NCBI GenBank assembly: GCA_033961575.1
Contig: CM066737.1
Span: 51,250,771-51,314,770 of the forward strand
Direction: 5' to 3'
Origin: Aselliscus stoliczkanus
Taxonomy: Eukaryota; Chordata; Mammalia; Chiroptera; Hipposideridae
DNA length: 64,000 nt
The position numbers and the translations under genes are program-made. The notes under the pieces were generated by a model. The model ran no database searches and was not told the DNA's origin. It saw only the letters and a program-made list of their open reading frames with translations. How positions within the stretch are numbered: the first letter of the stretch is position 1; every line of letters starts with the position of its first letter. Below are positions 63,123 through 64,000 of the stretch, piece after piece.

Positions 63123-63172
63123 AATACCTGCACTTCTTTTAGAATCTATTGGTGTGGGACCTAAGACTTCAG

Positions 63173-63495
63173 TATTTTTGTTGTTGTTGAACTGGCAGCC
63201 TTATTGTTAAGAGCGCATGCTCTATCCACTGAACCATCCAGGTGGCAGCTCAGCTCAAGATGCGGAGTTCAGTCTTAGTTGCGGGTGGGTGTAACTCACC
63301 ATGGAACAGTCAGTCTTGTTGTTAGGAGCATGTGCTCTCACCAGCTGAGCCATCCTTCCTCCTGTTGGCAGCTCAGCAGCAGCTTAGCTGGGGCACAGCT
63401 CACTGGCCCATGTGGGAATTGAACCCGCAGCCCTATAGCTCAGAGCTTGCGCTCTTAAGCTAACTTTTAACCAACTGAGCCACTCAGCAGGCCCT
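63173..63495 (-). mobile_element. Composite tRNA-derived SINE with tandem heads
   Basis: Two or three tRNA-like blocks in reverse (GAACCATCCAGGTGGCAGCT; GAGCCATCCTTCCTCCTGTT; AACCAACTGAGCCACTCAGC). Duplication CTAAGACTTCAGT (left) and CTAGACTTCAGT (right). It splits an older MER5-like relic whose end continues at 63507-63560. Confidence 0.8.
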
Positions 63496-63616
63496 AGACT
63501 TCAGTTTTTTCAAAGTTCCTGAAGTGATTCTAATGTGCAGCCAGGCCTGAGAATCTCTCTCTGTCTTCCCCACTTTATAAGAACACTTGGCTGCCATCAT
63601 ACCCTTTAAACTCTGT

Positions 63617-63618
<2 letters not shown>

Positions 63619-63673
<55 letters not shown>
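63619..63673 (+). repeat. (GA)n microsatellite
   Basis: About 27 GA units ending roughly 38 nt before the E12 exon start. Confidence 0.97.
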
Positions 63674-63675
<2 letters not shown>

Positions 63676-63711
63676 TATTTGCTTGCTAATTCTATTTCCC
63701 TCGAATCCCAG

Positions 63712-63886
63712 GTAGAGACCATTGGAGATGCTTACATGGTGATCTCAGGCCTCCCAAAGAGGAATGGCAGTAGGCATGCAGCTGAGATTGCAAACATGTC
63801 CCTAGATATACTGAGCTCTGTGGGTACCTTCAAGATGTGGCACATGCCAGAGGTGCCAGTCCAGATTCAAATAGGCCTGCACTCAG
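63712..63886 (+). pseudogene. GUCY2F: GUCY2F exon E12: cyclase domain, frame intact
   Basis: Acceptor TCGAATCCCAG, donor TCAG|GTAACA. The exon encodes [64 protein letters not shown] and the HAAEIA region are the conserved core of class III cyclases. Relative to human, three Arg are Trp or Gln (KMW, VQIQ), all explainable by CpG transitions. A (GA)n microsatellite ends about 40 nt upstream. Confidence 0.94.
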
Positions 63887-64000
63887 GTAACAATGACCAG
63901 CTAAAGCAAGATATGACATTCCTGTGCATCTCAAGGGAAGACTAGAAAAGGGGGGAGAGGGTAGCTCTTCCCTGATTACTGGCAGCTGGATCATCAAGTT

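Overview
This is a mammalian nuclear window, not a microbial one. LINE-1 copies, several families of tRNA-derived SINEs, MIR and L2 relics, DNA-transposon MITEs and microsatellites fill most of it. A short SINE whose head begins GGCCGGCCGAGTGGCG, together with composite SINEs that share its head or tail, suggests a laurasiatherian and most plausibly a bat. The genus cannot be settled from sequence alone. No CRISPR array, operon, functional tRNA or rRNA gene is visible.

The only host locus I recognise is GUCY2F (retinal guanylate cyclase 2, RetGC-2, X-linked in human). It runs left to right from 15116 to beyond 63886. Twelve exons can be placed (called E1 to E12 here, not official numbers): the end of the extracellular domain (15116-15465), the transmembrane exon (16851-16935), two juxtamembrane exons (20792-20890, 27790-27917), the kinase-homology exons (33479-34058, 44558-44733, 47640-47796, 52829-52978, 56546-56694), the dimerisation helix (58901-59068) and two catalytic-domain exons (59843-60033, 63712-63886). 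The N-terminal and C-terminal exons must lie outside the window.

The locus reads as a dead (unitary) pseudogene, broken in several independent ways. A 5'-truncated CYB5A (cytochrome b5) retrocopy sits inside a kinase-homology coding exon, flanked by a duplication of exon sequence. An ORF2-less L1 lies about 10 nt upstream of the E1 splice acceptor. E1, E6 and E11 carry frameshifts. E10 has an in-frame TGA. E3 and E4 lack a canonical GT donor where one is expected. A metal-binding Asp of the cyclase domain is Asn. E7, E8 and E9 still have open frames and good splice sites.

Layout by region. 1-12271: intron with SINEs and a near-full-length L1 on the minus strand (2089-8962). 12288-15090: ORF2-less L1 with an intact ORF1, abutting E1. 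15116-34058: E1 to E5 with long introns, nested hAT/mariner/SINE insertions and a truncated L1. 34557-39633: a second ORF2-deleted L1 that itself contains an SLC25A20 processed pseudogene. 39648-63886: E6 to E12 with introns of MIR, L2, LTR-like sequence, SINEs and simple repeats. Comparisons with human proteins were made from memory and should be confirmed by alignment.
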